From Manduca sexta (lineage: Eukaryota > Arthropoda > Insecta > Lepidoptera > Sphingidae), in the NCBI RefSeq assembly GCF_014839805.1, contig NC_051116.1:1798001-1862000 (forward strand): DNA of 64,000 bases, written 5' to 3'. This document shows, one piece after another, positions 32,505-42,865 of this stretch; the stretch's first letter is position 1, and each line of letters opens with the position of its first letter. Under the pieces are notes generated by a model. It did no database searches, was not told the origin of the DNA, and saw only the letters and a list, made by a program, of their open reading frames with translations. The position numbers and the translations under genes are program-made.

Positions 32505-33405
32505 AAAAAAAAGAAAGTTGATAAGTCAACAAATACATTATGAGAAAAAATAAAAATTATAAAACACTTAAAATTCTTTCCATCGTTCTATCTAACGTCA
32601 CTCAATTGTTTTGCCTTACCGGAAACCTTCCACTAACACTTAAACTTTATAGTATGGTATTAAAGTTCAAATTGACTTTTAAGTTTTATTTATTTATTTA
32701 TTTAATATTTGGGAAACAAACAGAAAATATCAAATATAAATAATAAAAGAATATATTACAGAATCCAGCGAAGTTTCCACTAATAAATAACACAGGTATG
32801 GAAAGAGTGAACAATAGCATTAATTAAAATCCAATGAAGTAAAGGTAACAATTATTATTACGAATCTTTTGTATGGGAATATTGAAAAGTGTTTTTTTTT
32901 CAGGCAATTCTTAAATTTTTTTTCTCCGTAAGAACCATCGTCGTTCTTCAAGGAATATTATAAAAAATTTGCGAAATCGGTTCAGCTGCTCTCAAGATTT
33001 GCGGTTAGCAAGACATTCAGTGATTAATTTTTATATTATAGTTTAGTATAGATATGGGAGTTAAACTACATTAAATGAGCTTAGTTTTCGGTCTCCAACC
33101 CGCACAAGTGGCCAGATAACAGTCTCTAATTTATAGCAAAGACGCTAAAGCCCATAACTCTTTATTATTTTCGACTGACCGACAAACATCCTATATTTAT
33201 GAATATTGCTATAAAAGCGGCCATTTTGGTTAAAGCTGTTTACCGACGCTCTAGTTTGTTTATGGCCTTTAGTACTAATTAATTTTAGCTGATTTAACCT
33301 TGTTGGAGTGAATAGGTATTTAAAATTTTGGGCAATGATTTTGCAATCATTTTTAAATGTATTAAATCTTTTTTTACTAAGTATTTGTGATTTTCGTGTC
33401 ATTTT
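32505..33405. other. No gene recognised
   Basis: AT-rich, with a (TTTA)n run near 32686-32702 and a Helitron-like phrase near 32960-33000 (AATCGGTTCAGCTGCTCTCA). No domain-bearing frame. Confidence 0.4.
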
Positions 33406-33411
33406 AAACTG

Positions 33412-33600
33412 TCAATCGCGGCTTCACTCGCGTGAAACAGTTTACAGGGATTAGAAGTAGCTTATTATATCGTTTAATATAGTTCTAGCTTACTTCTTAT
33501 CAAAATTCATCAAAATAGGTTAAATAGAGCAAAGTTACTTACGCGTTTATAAATATATGGACTTATTTATAATATAATATGGATTTATAAATCAGTATCA
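33412..33600 (-). mobile_element. Degraded Helitron
   Basis: CAATCGCGGCTTCACTCGCG hairpin region, then AAAATTCATCAAAATAGGTT and TTACGCGTTTATAAATATAT, the 5'-side pattern. Confidence 0.6.
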
Positions 33601-33689
33601 AATAATTCTCTGCCATTCCCATTAGATCCTTTGCGTATGATTCCTCTGCTATAGGGTATTTGACTGTATTTTATGCATTTTTTAATATG

Positions 33690-34045
33690 TAATAGCAATT
33701 GGTACCAAAAAGAAATCTTTCTGTAAAAACAGCATTAAAATGCGATAAGAAATGATGCAGTAATTCATATTTCAAATATTGCTTCGTGCAGGACTGGGCG
33801 TGAAGTAAGGATATCGCTCCATCTCTTTCTTTCATACGCATCATAATACGCGCTGACGTCACATTGCATGTGTTTATTTATTCTTTTCTGTTTTTTGACA
33901 CTCGCCCCTACTCCCAAATTTCAATGGCTTATATTGTGCATTTTTCATCAAATTTCAATGATTTCTTCTTCGGAATTTATACGATGTACATATTTTATAA
34001 AAGTTATTAAAATAAATCAAATACCTTGTATAGAGATCAGTTATA
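33690..34045 (+). repeat. Rep-M copy
   Basis: Collinear with 22868-23200: GGATATCGCTCCATCTCTTT, GCTGACGTCACATTGCATGT, AAATTTCAATGGCTTATA. Confidence 0.7.
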
Positions 34046-34287
34046 ATCATCAACTGACATTCATTGCTGGCTAAATAGTAAAAGTTATTTGATAGTTCAG
34101 AGAACAAATTTGTACAGTTTGCGCAAATTCGTCTGTTTGTACTTCAGTAAGCGGATGGTTGGATTGATTTCAAACTTCGCTAATAGTTTGTCCTGGATTA
34201 AGCATGAATAGACCTTTATTATTACCTTTATACAAAATTCAGTGAGTATTTTGGATATATTATTTATACATACGAGTATATGAGTAA

Positions 34288-34382
34288 TTTATTGAAATCA
34301 CGGGACCGACATACGGCGAAAAGTGGCCGCACTGCGCCTCTGTCTATCTCTTCGGAGATAAAAAGCGTGAGTGTGTGTATTT
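34288..34382 (+). repeat. SINE-E 3' fragment
   Basis: GGCGAAAAGTGGCCGCACTG, CTCTTCGGAGATAAAAAGCG and a GTGTGTGTAT end. Confidence 0.65.
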
Positions 34383-34514
34383 TTAAATTCTTTCTAAAAT
34401 CTTATAGTTTTTTTCTTTAATAGTTTATTAGAATATATAAAAGATATAAAGAACAGCAAAATCCATAGTGTGTGTACACTGCAACTAAAATAATAAAAAA
34501 GAACAAACACACAT

Positions 34515-34737
34515 CACGCAGAGGCGCAACTAGGGCACCTACTTTTTGCCAAATGTGTTCCGTCCCATGACGTGATAGTGGGCGAGTTTATGGCCATATC
34601 GAGTATGAATTCCAGACTCCGGGCTGATACTGAGCAGAAAAACCCAAATATCACTTTGCCCGACCCGGGAGTCGAACCCAGGACCTCAGAGCGCTACCAC
34701 ACCGCGCATGCAGTACAACTACGCCACCGAAGCAATC
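34515..34737 (-). repeat. SINE-E, nearly full length
   Basis: B box on the minus strand (GGTTCGACTCCCGGGTCGGG) and the head end CACCGAAGCA near 34733. The body is complete to the AGAGGCGCAACTAGGGCACC segment. Confidence 0.88.
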
Positions 34738-34739
34738 TA

Positions 34740-35044
34740 ATATAAAACTGAAAAGGGGTTATTAAAAAAGAAAACACTCTTTTTATAAATAAATGCCGTT
34801 GCATTTTGAACCTAGTTCACAGCTTATTTATTATTCGCTTAGAGCAGCAAATCGCATATTAACCACGTAATAGGGGCTTGAGTCTCTGCCATTGTATATG
34901 GCATGCAGTGTAAGCCGGGGCCGAGCTCGTCTATTGGCTTAAATATTGAATCCCTCTGCATATACCACGCTAATCTAGCGGTTGTAGTCTCTGCCAATTT
35001 GTGGGTGTAGTTAATAATTTACGGATAGCTAAAGTACTAAGTGT
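34740..35044. other. No feature recognised
   Basis: Unique, with a moderately GC-rich stretch (GTAAGCCGGGGCCGAGCTCG). No frame of note. Confidence 0.35.
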
Positions 35045-35430
35045 AGATAACGGCTTCACTTGCGTGTGAAGCCTTTATCGCTTCAAAAAACCTTACACAA
35101 TAAAAAACCAATTACTTATCAGTGACGAAGTGTGAAGTTTTCCGAAAGGTAAGCCGACACAAAATATAGGTACAAATACTAATTATATTTAGATTTTAAC
35201 CCACTATGCTATAAATATTAATTATTTATTCATTAATAGAATAATTTATTTTAATAATTCGCTTACATAGTATACAAAAGTGAAGCCGGCAGGAATCAGG
35301 TTATATGGACCCTTTGCCACTGTTACTTATTAACGGGATAAAAATAGCCTGTATATTAATCCAGGCCATGGCCTGTCCGTGTGCCAAACTTCATTTAAAA
35401 CCGTTCAGCAGTTAAAGCGTTTACTTAAAA
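35045..35430 (-). mobile_element. Helitron interrupted by MITE-R
   Basis: 3' part at 35045-35119 (AACGGCTTCACTTGCGTGTG). 5' part at 35333-35430 (AACGGGATAAAAATAGCCTG, AACTTCATTTAAAACCGTTC). MITE-R lies between them. Confidence 0.7.
35120..35332 (-). mobile_element. MITE-R (hAT-like), intact ends
   Basis: Starts CAGTGACGAAGTGTGAAG and ends GCCACTG. It is flanked by a perfect 8-bp duplication TTACTTAT (35112-35119 and 35333-35340). This copy fixes the element borders and supports assignment to hAT. No coding. Confidence 0.9.
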
Positions 35431-35434
35431 TATT

Positions 35435-35640
35435 GTTGGGAACTGAAGCAATATTGATTAATATAAATAGAAATATCATTGACTTCATGCTTTCACAAAT
35501 ATTTCTCCAATCAACTGACTTATACGACTGTCAGTGACCAGCTGCCTCAGTATGTCAAAGCTCAGTATTTTTATAGCAAAGGGTGTCACAAACACCCTCA
35601 CAAGAATATTTGCATCCTAACATTATAATGAATGACAATA
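35435..35640 (+). repeat. Rep-P copy
   Basis: TTTCACAAATATTTCTCCAA, ATACGACTGTCAGTGACCAG, then TTTTTATAGCAAAGGGTGTC. Related copies at 19250 and 45138. Confidence 0.65.
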
Positions 35641-35667
35641 CATTATAATGAACATCCAAACTATTTG

Positions 35668-35966
35668 TGGTAGGTCTCACATATGTGAGAGTCCACCGCA
35701 ATATCTGTTTCTGCCGCCAAACAGCACTTCGCAGCACAGCATAGCACAGTATGTAGTCACTGTAGTGTTCCGGTTTGAAGGACATTGTAGCCAGTGTAAC
35801 TACTAGACATACGTGTACGTGTAATAAGACTTAACACTCATGTATCAGCATGGCGAGCGCATGTAATTCAAAGTGTTGGATGGTGTTTCTACTGTTTATG
35901 GGCGGTCGTATCGCTTACTATCAGGCGAACGGCAAGCTTGTCTCGTCATTCAAAGCAATAAAAAAA
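35668..35966 (-). repeat. Rep-C copy, full length
   Basis: From GGTAGGTCTCACATATGTGA through GTTCCGGTTTGAAGGACATT to CGAACGGCAAGCTTGTCTCG. Confidence 0.9.
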
Positions 35967-36064
35967 ATTGTCACAAAAGTGTCGATCGGCGATCTGCTTA
36001 CTAGGAAATACATCAATACGCAAGAAGTGATTTTAGACACACTGCAGTCCTAAGAATAAACTTA

Positions 36065-36116
36065 CGAACGTCTTGGGACGTCATCAGTTTATACTGATGA
36101 CGTTCCAAGACGTTTG
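36065..36116. other. 24-bp near-perfect hairpin with a 4-nt loop
   Basis: CGAACGTCTTGGGACGTCATCAGT, here described in parts, pairs with the following half around loop TTAT (36089-36092). Only two G-T pairs break perfect complementarity. It contains GACGTCATC twice in mirror form. Confidence 0.8.
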
Positions 36117-36255
36117 CCTTAATTGTACGCGTCGTGTAATTACGTCTTCGCGCATCGCTTATTTCAGAGATAGAATGCATGAGTAAAGCTCAAGGCTTAA
36201 TGGTCATACGAGGTTAGAATATTACTGCAATTGTATTGTAATACACACATATATA

Positions 36256-37562
36256 CCTAGTCTTGCCATAAATATTGTAATAAAGAAAAAAGAAAATTGT
36301 TAACTGCAAATAACATTTATTACTTTTACAGTGTGTCAGTTTAATACATAAATATAAAACAATTAAAAATATAAAAGCTTATTCGAAGTGGTCTCCATTG
36401 GCTGCAATACAGTCCTTTAAACGATGAGGCCAGTTATCAATAGAAGCACGCACTCTTTCCATGGGAAAATTCTTCACTGCCAATCGTATAGATTGTTTTA
36501 GGGACTCCAAATTATCATGGCGTTTAGAGCAAGCTGTACTCTCTAAAACTGACCACAAATCATAATCCAGCGGATTAAGATCGGGACTAGACGACGGCCA
36601 GTCTTCAGCTCTGATGAAGTCCGAAACGTTCGATTCCAACCAAGACTGCGTGGACCGAGCTTTATGACCCGGCGCCGAGTCTTGCTGGAAGGACCATACT
36701 TGGTTATTGAACATGGTGATGTTAAGGGGCTTAACTACCTTCTCAAGAATGGTATCTTGATACACTTGTGCCGATGTTTTGATACCTTTTTCACAAAAAT
36801 ATGGCTCAGTCACTCCTTCATAGCTAACACCCCACCAAACCATCACTGAAGTCGGATAATGTCCACGTTGCACTCTGTCGACTAATTGGGAAGCTTCCTT
36901 AGAGCTTTGAGCATAAATACGGTCATTTTGTTTGTTAAAATGTTGCTCAATTGTAAAAATTTTCTCATCCGTAAACAAAATTTTTCTGTGACCTCCCTTT
37001 GCGTACCGCTTCAGTAGTTGTTTCGATTTTACCACCCTATTCTTCTTTAAATTATCAGTTAAGAAATGGCCAGTGCGTCTCTTATAGGCTGCAAGTCCTA
37101 AGTCATCTTTTAAAATACGCGACATGGTTCTAGGTGCTATCTTCATTTCCCGAGATAAAATCTTTTGCTTTCGGACAGGATTTCTTCGAATTCTTTCCCT
37201 TACTGCTTTGACCACCTTTTTCGTACGAACACTACGTGGACGGCCAGATCTTTTTCTGTCACAAACAGAGGGAGGTCTCATTGTACCTATTAATAGCCCG
37301 GTACACAAACATTTTACTAATACCAAGTGTATGGAGAGTTTTAAAAATTGCATTTGGCTCCATACCTACTTTGTGTAATGCTATCACAGCGATTCGGTTC
37401 TCTTTATCACCCCACACCATTTTAATATCGCAAAATATTTTACAATGTATTGGCGCCAAAATGAGAAAACACAATGAACAATCGTATAAAAATGACAGAT
37501 TCGAAATTCAAATGTAATATTTTTTTATAATTAAGTGTAACAGTATTTATGGCCAGACTAAG
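36256..37562 (-). mobile_element. maT-type (DD37D) mariner transposon, 1307 bp
   Basis: The inverted ends start CCTAGTCTTGCCATAAATAT (left) and CTTAGTCTGGCCATAAATAC (right, complement), 17 of 20 matching, each next to the TA duplicated on mariner insertion (36254-36255, 37563-37564). A single transposase gene fills the interior. The element is complete except for one frameshift, so it is probably young. It borders a SINE-A whose head is cut. Confidence 0.92.
36379..37420 (-). pseudogene. Mariner (maT, DD37D) transposase with one frameshift
   Basis: The start is the ATG at 37418-37420 (MVWGDKENR...). An HTH-like region follows (EPNAIFKTLHTLGISK...VYRAINRYNET). Near 37270-37285 the frame changes (net one extra base), and the second frame continues VCDRKRSGRPRSVRTKK, the GRPR motif between the two DNA-binding parts. 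The catalytic centre shows FTDEK, QQDSAPGHKA and SPDLNPLDY. There are 37 residues between the second and third Asp, the DD37D spacing of the maT clade (mariner has 34). The stop is at 36379-36381. Total length is about 345 residues, normal for the family. All three Asp are present, so the frameshift may be the only disabling change. Confidence 0.92.
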
Positions 37563-37564
37563 TA

Positions 37565-37885
37565 TGTATAGTTGGGTGTGGAACGGACTGCGGAGACGAA
37601 TGTTCGCACGTTCAAAACCCAAGGGCGGACACGTTTGATTTTTCTAAAGTTTTGTCTGTATTCTTTGTGAATTATCGCTTGCTTTAATGGTGGAGGAAAA
37701 CATCATGAGGAAACTTGCAACCTGAGAAGTTCTCTGTAGGAATTTTGAGGGTATGTAAAGTCTACCAATGCGCACTAGGCCAGCGTGGTGGACTAAGGCC
37801 TAATCTCTCTCAGGAGTAGAGGAGTCCCGTGCCCAACAATGGCACGTATATAATGCAGGGTTGATATTTAAATATTAATATTGTA
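37565..37885 (+). repeat. SINE-A copy
   Basis: Begins at TAGTTGGGTGTGGAACGGAC directly after the mariner's TA, then the body to AATGCAGGGTTGATATT. The first bases of the A box are missing. Confidence 0.85.
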
Positions 37886-37889
37886 TTGA

Positions 37890-38210
37890 TGTACTAGGTA
37901 GTGATGTCTGACCGAAGGTCAATTTCTGGCAGAAGCCAAAGACAAAACTCAGCGGAAATTTGCCGAAGATTGGCTACAAGCTACAATTAATATAAATGAT
38001 TTTAAAATATTTAGTTTAAAGGGTGATAGTGACTGTATAATGATATCCTATGTTTATACCATTGATTCCCAAAGAAGTCCAGGTGGACCGCCAGGGTTCC
38101 CTGAAGACTTGACCGGAGTCTACCTTGGCGTGACCAAAAAAATGGAGGTCAACAATTCGTAAGCGGGTCCACGAAAGTTTACCTGGTTTGATAATAAAGT
38201 ACTAAAATGT
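37890..38210. other. Unidentified; possible old element
   Basis: CCAAAGAAGTCCAGGTGGAC and CAGGGTTCCCTGAAGACTTG look repeat-like but have no partner inside the window. Confidence 0.3.
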
Positions 38211-38214
38211 TGGT

Positions 38215-38520
38215 TTGACTTCATCTATCAATGTAGGCAGATTTCCAACTCCTCCCTATCTTTCTATTTGATTAATTTCTTTGCGGGATACTGACATTAG
38301 TTTTCCCTGAGACTCGGTGTCGTTATGCCACTGCTGATACTGGCTTACAGGAGTTGTAGTGGTGGGTGTGAGGGCAGGAAGGTCTCTAAAATGTAGGCAG
38401 ATAATATTGATAGGGGTCGTAATAGGCTCAGTGACCTTAATATAAGAATCCAGACGCCCTCCGTAATGGCTGGGCGGTAGTTGTAATGCACTTTCGCTGC
38501 GAAACTAAAAAAACAGTCTA
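38215..38520 (+). mobile_element. Rep-D: LINE 3' tail
   Basis: CCAACTCCTCCCTATCTTTC, AGTTTTCCCTGAGACTCG, GAGTTGTAGTGGTGGGTGTG, then GGCTGGGCGGTAGTTGTAAT and an A-rich end. The last part resembles the LINE tail at 21951-22292. Other copies at 58127 and 59655. Confidence 0.65.
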
Positions 38521-38689
38521 TCGGATCCAACAAAATTTTGAAAAGAGACTATGCTTTATTTATCTTCTTTCCTGCCAGCATGAGCTGGCTTCTTTGTTTA
38601 CTTTTTAGACTTTAATTTATTATATGTCTAATATAAATTGTCTTTAGTTTGTATAAGCGACTAAGTAATAATTCTAAGTAATAATTAAA

Positions 38690-38762
38690 GATTCTCATGT
38701 ACCTTGACTTATCATAAGTGCAACTATGTTCGCCTACGTGATGAATAAAGCCTTTTATTTTA
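38690..38762 (+). repeat. LINE-like 3' end (paired with 45925-46015)
   Basis: ATCATAAGTGCAACTATGTT and CACGTAGGTGAACAAAGT-type sequence reversed, with ATAAAGCCTTTTATTTTATT as end. Confidence 0.5.
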
Positions 38763-38765
38763 TTA

Positions 38766-38939
38766 TCACTACATAGTATAAAACAAAGTCGCTTTCTCTG
38801 TCCCTATGTATTCTTAAATCTTTAAAACAACGCAACGGATTTTTGATTTGTGATTCAAGAGGAAGGTTTATATGTATAATAACATCCATTAAATAGTGGA
38901 GAAATATTGCACCCGTGCGAAGCCGGGGCGGGTCGCTAG
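38766..38939 (+). mobile_element. Helitron hel-I copy 3, complete
   Basis: TCACTACATAGTATAAAACA to CCGTGCGAAGCCGGGGCGGG and CTAG at 38936-38939, followed by T. The length is 174 bp. Confidence 0.8.
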
Positions 38940-38984
38940 TCTTATTATATAAAAAAATGTTTGAAAGCCTCTGATTTATACGAA

Positions 38985-39070
38985 TGTTAGACATCGAAGT
39001 AAAACTACTTTTCGGGTTTTATCCCGTTTTTAGTCTTATAATTTTCTCCCTACGTTTCGAAGACAGCTTC
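38985..39070 (-). repeat. PLE 3' fragment
   Basis: GAATGTTAGACATCGAAGTA and CTACGTTTCGAAGACAG as in the other PLE ends. Confidence 0.65.
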
Positions 39071-39079
39071 TGCGTGCTA

Positions 39080-39144
39080 TAGGTTTTCTATCCCGAAAAT
39101 GGATCAGATACAGGATAACACGAGCGGAGCCAAGCAATAGCTAG
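39080..39144 (+). mobile_element. Helitron 3' end fragment
   Basis: CGAGCGGAGCCAAGCAATAG leads to CTAG at 39141-39144, followed by T. Confidence 0.55.
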
Positions 39145-39332
39145 TTAAATAGAATTCAGTTATTTTAGTACGTTTTCAACGATTATTCGTGTAGTTACAG
39201 CTTAACGGTATCGCCTATAAAATACGGACTGTGCAGTCTATTTTGGTTTCAGTCATCTGTGATGTTCTGAATGTTTTGAATTATTTATAGCAGCGATGTA
39301 TTTTACATAATAAATAATTATATTATTATAGA

Positions 39333-39610
39333 CTAGCTGTGCCCGCGGCTTCGCCCAGGTTGAAATCAGTGTGTCACAAATGTTTTCCCGCGTAAATCCC
39401 GACCCACGAGATTTTTTACAACCACGTGACCTCTTCAACAGTAATCGTTATATTTCAGTCAATTTACATAAAACCGTAATGTACTATTATCTAAACCTTC
39501 CTCAAGAATTGCACTATCTTTTGGTAAAAATCGTACAAAAATCCGTTCAGTAGATTTTGAAAAAATCGATCACATACAGACAGCTTTTGGAGACTTTGTT
39601 TTATAATAGG
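39333..39610 (-). mobile_element. Helitron, 3' complete
   Basis: CTAG at 39333-39336, hairpin CCCGCGGCTTCGCCCAGG, then the same interior as the copy at 29540. Confidence 0.75.
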
Positions 39611-39627
39611 TATACATAGATAGATTA

Positions 39628-39780
39628 CTAGATTTGTTCGCGGTATCGCCATAAGTCCATTTCTGGGATAAGTAGCCTGTAGCACTTAGGAGTAATGTAC
39701 TTTCCTATTAAAGAACGAATTTTTAAAATCGTATAGTTTTTGTGTTTATTCATTACAAATATACCAAATATGAAATATTT
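39628..39780 (-). mobile_element. Helitron fragment
   Basis: CTAG at 39628-39631, TTGTTCGCGGTATCGCC, AGTAGCCTGTAGCACTTAGG. It is head-to-tail with the previous copy. Confidence 0.65.
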
Positions 39781-39785
39781 TCTAT

Positions 39786-40045
39786 TTATTTGCTGGTGGT
39801 AGGATATATTTTATATCTCCCCGAATAGGGATCACAGTAGGTACACACAAGGTGTTAAAACCCACCATAGTGGCCCACGTAAGTGTGTCGCATTCCGGGA
39901 TAACCCAGAGTATTTCCGGTTCCATCAGGCCGGCATAATTGTGACGACTAGCGAGGGGTAATCATCTCTCGTCAGTCGACGTTCTATTAGACCCCATTCC
40001 ACTTACCATCAGCTGCAGTGAGGTTACCGCCATGCCATAAAAAAT
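39786..40045 (+). repeat. Rep-B copy, full length
   Basis: From GGTGGTAGGATATATTTTAT through GTAAGTGTGTCGCATTCCGG and CAGGCCGGCATAATTGTGAC to CCACTTACCATCAGCTGCAG. Confidence 0.88.
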
Positions 40046-40049
40046 AACA

Positions 40050-40660
40050 TACAATTAAATTATTATTTGTTTATGAAACAAGTTGATTGAAGCATACTAT
40101 ATAATTAGTAAACTCTCAGAAAAGTTAAAACTGTTAATTTTGTATAAAAATTGTTGACAGTTAACACCATATTGCGTTGTCGCCAAATCCGCAGTCTGCG
40201 CGACACCTTATAATTTATTACCAGTTTATTCCACGAAGCTGAAGATTAAAAAACTTATACATAATGAGAAAACCCTTTTCAGCTCTCAGGTGCCTTTATA
40301 TTTATTAAAAAAGTTGAAACAAAGTCTAGACTTCATCGATTTATTTGCGTTGAATATTTTGTTTGTCTCATTTTCGATGGAATCCCAAGAGGTAGACCAG
40401 ATTTCCAATGCGTTGAATGTTACCATTAATGCAGCACTTCATCAGGCAGAAGATCAAAGCCGATGAAGAGATAACATCATGAAGGTTATCGAGTCTCGAT
40501 CTTTGTTATGGACTATAGTGACATCTCTCGGCGCTATAGACACAACTTTACGTCCATAAATATTGTAATTGTTAGTTGATATGTTTGGGTTATACAAATT
40601 GTGCAGCATTTTTTGTATTCTAATTGTCGCATGGCGAAAAATCCACCAAATAAAAAAACA
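40050..40660. other. No feature recognised
   Basis: Unique. A 29-codon frame at 40377-40466 (MESQEVDQISNALN...) is too short to call. Confidence 0.35.
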
Positions 40661-40672
40661 TTCAAACCAATC

Positions 40673-40936
40673 GCCGACTGCCTCGGTGGCGTAGTTGTAT
40701 TGCATGCCCGGTACAATAGCGCTCTGAGGTCCTGGGTTCGAATCCCGGGTCGGGCAAAGTGATATTTGGGTTTTTCTGCTCAGTATCAGCCCGGAGTCTG
40801 GAATTTGTGCCCGATATGGCGATAGGCTCGCCCCCTATCACATCATGGGACGGAACATACTTGGCGAAAAGTGGGTGCCCTGGTTGCGCCTCTGCATGCC
40901 CCTTCGGGGATAAATGCGTGATGTTATGTATGTATG
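40673..40936 (+). repeat. SINE-E, full length, with 12-bp target duplication
   Basis: TTCAAACCAATC flanks it at 40661-40672 and 40937-40948. The head has A-box-like GTGGCGTAGTTGT and B box GGTTCGAATCCC. The body runs to GGGATAAATGCGTGATG and the tail is ATGTATGTATG. This is a good reference copy. Confidence 0.95.
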
Positions 40937-40969
40937 TTCAAACCAATCAAGAGAATAATTGAAGATATC

Positions 40970-41040
40970 CCCCTTCCTGCCCTAACAATCATCAATAATG
41001 AGGAACCGACTGGAGAGAGATGTTTTTTAAAGTTTCGTAA
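40970..41040 (+). pseudogene. Short LINE tail relic
   Basis: ATGAGGAACCGACTGGAGAG parallels ATGAGGGACCGACTAGAGAG at 44348. Only the tail remains. Confidence 0.4.
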
Positions 41041-41073
41041 ATAAAGATTGCCATAACCCCTCTATCTAGGTAT

Positions 41074-41236
41074 CAGTGGCGAAGCATCCACACAACCCGA
41101 TTGCTACCGGCCTTCCTTTTAGGTTTATTTACGTTTGTCTTAGTTTTTGTTTTCTGTTAAATTCACCACGTTATGTTAACTAAGGTAATATTTTTGCCAC
41201 GGATTACCTTTTGAAAAATTTCACACTTCTCCACTG
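41074..41236 (+). mobile_element. MITE-R copy
   Basis: CAGTGGCGAAGCATCC to CTTCTCCACTG, with flanks CTAGGTAT (41066-41073) and CTAGGTAC (41237-41244), 7 of 8 matching. Confidence 0.82.
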
Positions 41237-41239
41237 CTA

Positions 41240-41850
41240 GGTACCTTTTATAAATAATATTGATAACAACATTATGACACACTGACCCTGTAATAGCATA
41301 GCATTGCGTTAATGAATGTAACATTGTGCCAAAAATAATTCATGATTAACGGATATTTTCGCGCAATCCTGGTTTTAGTTTTCTGATGTTTTATCAGTTT
41401 GTAGTTTGTTTGTTGAACGTGTTATATTGCTGCGACGAATTCTCTTAGAGTATTAGTAGGCATTAGGGCGTGTAAAATTAAAATTACTTTTTATTCATAT
41501 CTATTGTGTTCAAAACTTACAATTTATTTTCCACCTACATTTCGAGTAACTTATTGTAAAGTATTATTTTCAGAAGCCAAGTATGTGGTATAATTTAATA
41601 ACGCAATGTCAAAACGACCCTGTCTATATAAACGTGACAAAACATTGACTTAAACTTTGTTGTTAAAACAAAAGTTTCGAAGCAAACACAACAACGCACA
41701 TTTGGAACTGTCTAAACCTGATTTATATACTTTTTCTTAGTTCGTAACATATTGTTTTCTCGCGAAATATTCAATGACATATATCATGAAACTTGGTTAA
41801 CGGACAACTTGACCTAGAAATTATTATAGAGACAAAAAAGTGATGGTACA
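41240..41850. other. No feature recognised
   Basis: Unique AT-rich DNA. Confidence 0.4.
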
Positions 41851-41854
41851 GTTC

Positions 41855-41944
41855 ACATATGTGACGGTAAATGATCCATCAGTCCACACAATTATGCCGG
41901 CCTGTTCGGGACTATAGCCTGATCCACGAACGGCACACGACGGC
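41855..41944 (-). repeat. Rep-B fragment
   Basis: CAGTCCACACAATTATGCCG and GCCTGATCCACGAACGGCAC. SINE-A follows directly. Confidence 0.7.
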
Positions 41945-41956
41945 CTCTATAAAATA

Positions 41957-42285
41957 ATAATAATAATATCAGCCCTGTATTATATACTTGCCCACTGCTG
42001 AGCACGGGCCTCCTCTACTACTGAGAGGGATTAGGCCTTAGTCCACCACGCTGGCCTAGTGCGGATTGGTAGACTTCACACACCTTCGAAATTCCTATAG
42101 AGAACTTCTCAGATGTGCAGGTTTCCCCACGATGTTTTCCTTCACCGTTAAAGCGAACGATAAATTCACAAAGAATACACACATGATTTTTAGAAAAGTC
42201 AGAGGTGTGTGCCCTTGGGATTTTAACCTGCGGACATTAGTCTTGACAGTCCGTTCCACACACAACTAGGCTATCGCCGCTTTTT
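41957..42285 (-). repeat. SINE-A, full length, with 12-bp target duplication
   Basis: CTCTATAAAATA at 41945-41956 and 42286-42297. The (AAT)n start is the reversed tail; the end holds the reversed A box (CAACTAGGCTATCGCCGC). Confidence 0.93.
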
Positions 42286-42521
42286 CTCTATAAAATACTC
42301 TAATTAAATTTTTACAAATCCAAAATACCTGTTAACTGATCTACTTCGGACTCCATTCCGTACACAAACAGATCCAAGCTAAATTAAATTAATTTGAAGC
42401 AAAACATTAGTCTTGAAAACCAATACAGCGCTATGTTTGTTTCCACTACTGCGATATAGACTTAAGAAATTGCAATTGAATTTAAATCAAAACATTTGCT
42501 TTCTATATCATTTATTAAATG

Positions 42522-42670
42522 GCTTTTGCTTGCATCTCCGCTTGAGTCAATACCCATTCTTAGATAAAAGTAGCTAACAACACTCAGAGATAATGTAGCT
42601 TGCTATTAGCAAAATAATTTTCAAAATACGTTTAGTAGTTTACGAGTTAATCCATTACAGATATAACAAA
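42522..42670 (-). mobile_element. Degraded Helitron
   Basis: GGCTTTTGCTTGCATCTCCG, then AAAGTAGCTAACAACACTCA and ATCCATTACAGATATAAC. Confidence 0.55.
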
Positions 42671-42865
42671 CCTTATTTCGTTGTTTAGTTAATATTTTAA
42701 AACTGAAAATTGCACAGCATCCAACGTAAGAGCGAGTGCTAACGTGGCGGAAATTTTGCTGCGAATTCGCGCATTAAATTTCCGCATCGATCGCTGCTTT
42801 ACAAAGCGCTAACGAGGCAAAATTTCGCAAGTTATTAGCATGTGAATAATTTATCTATTACTTAC

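Noticed and set aside
40377..40466. 29-codon frame MESQEVDQISNALN...
   Set aside because: Too short, no splice support, no family; left as unexplained.
40673..40760. tRNA gene (A and B boxes, TTCGAATCCC)
   Set aside because: The same head recurs many times attached to SINE bodies and lacks a proper cloverleaf 3' half; it is a SINE head.
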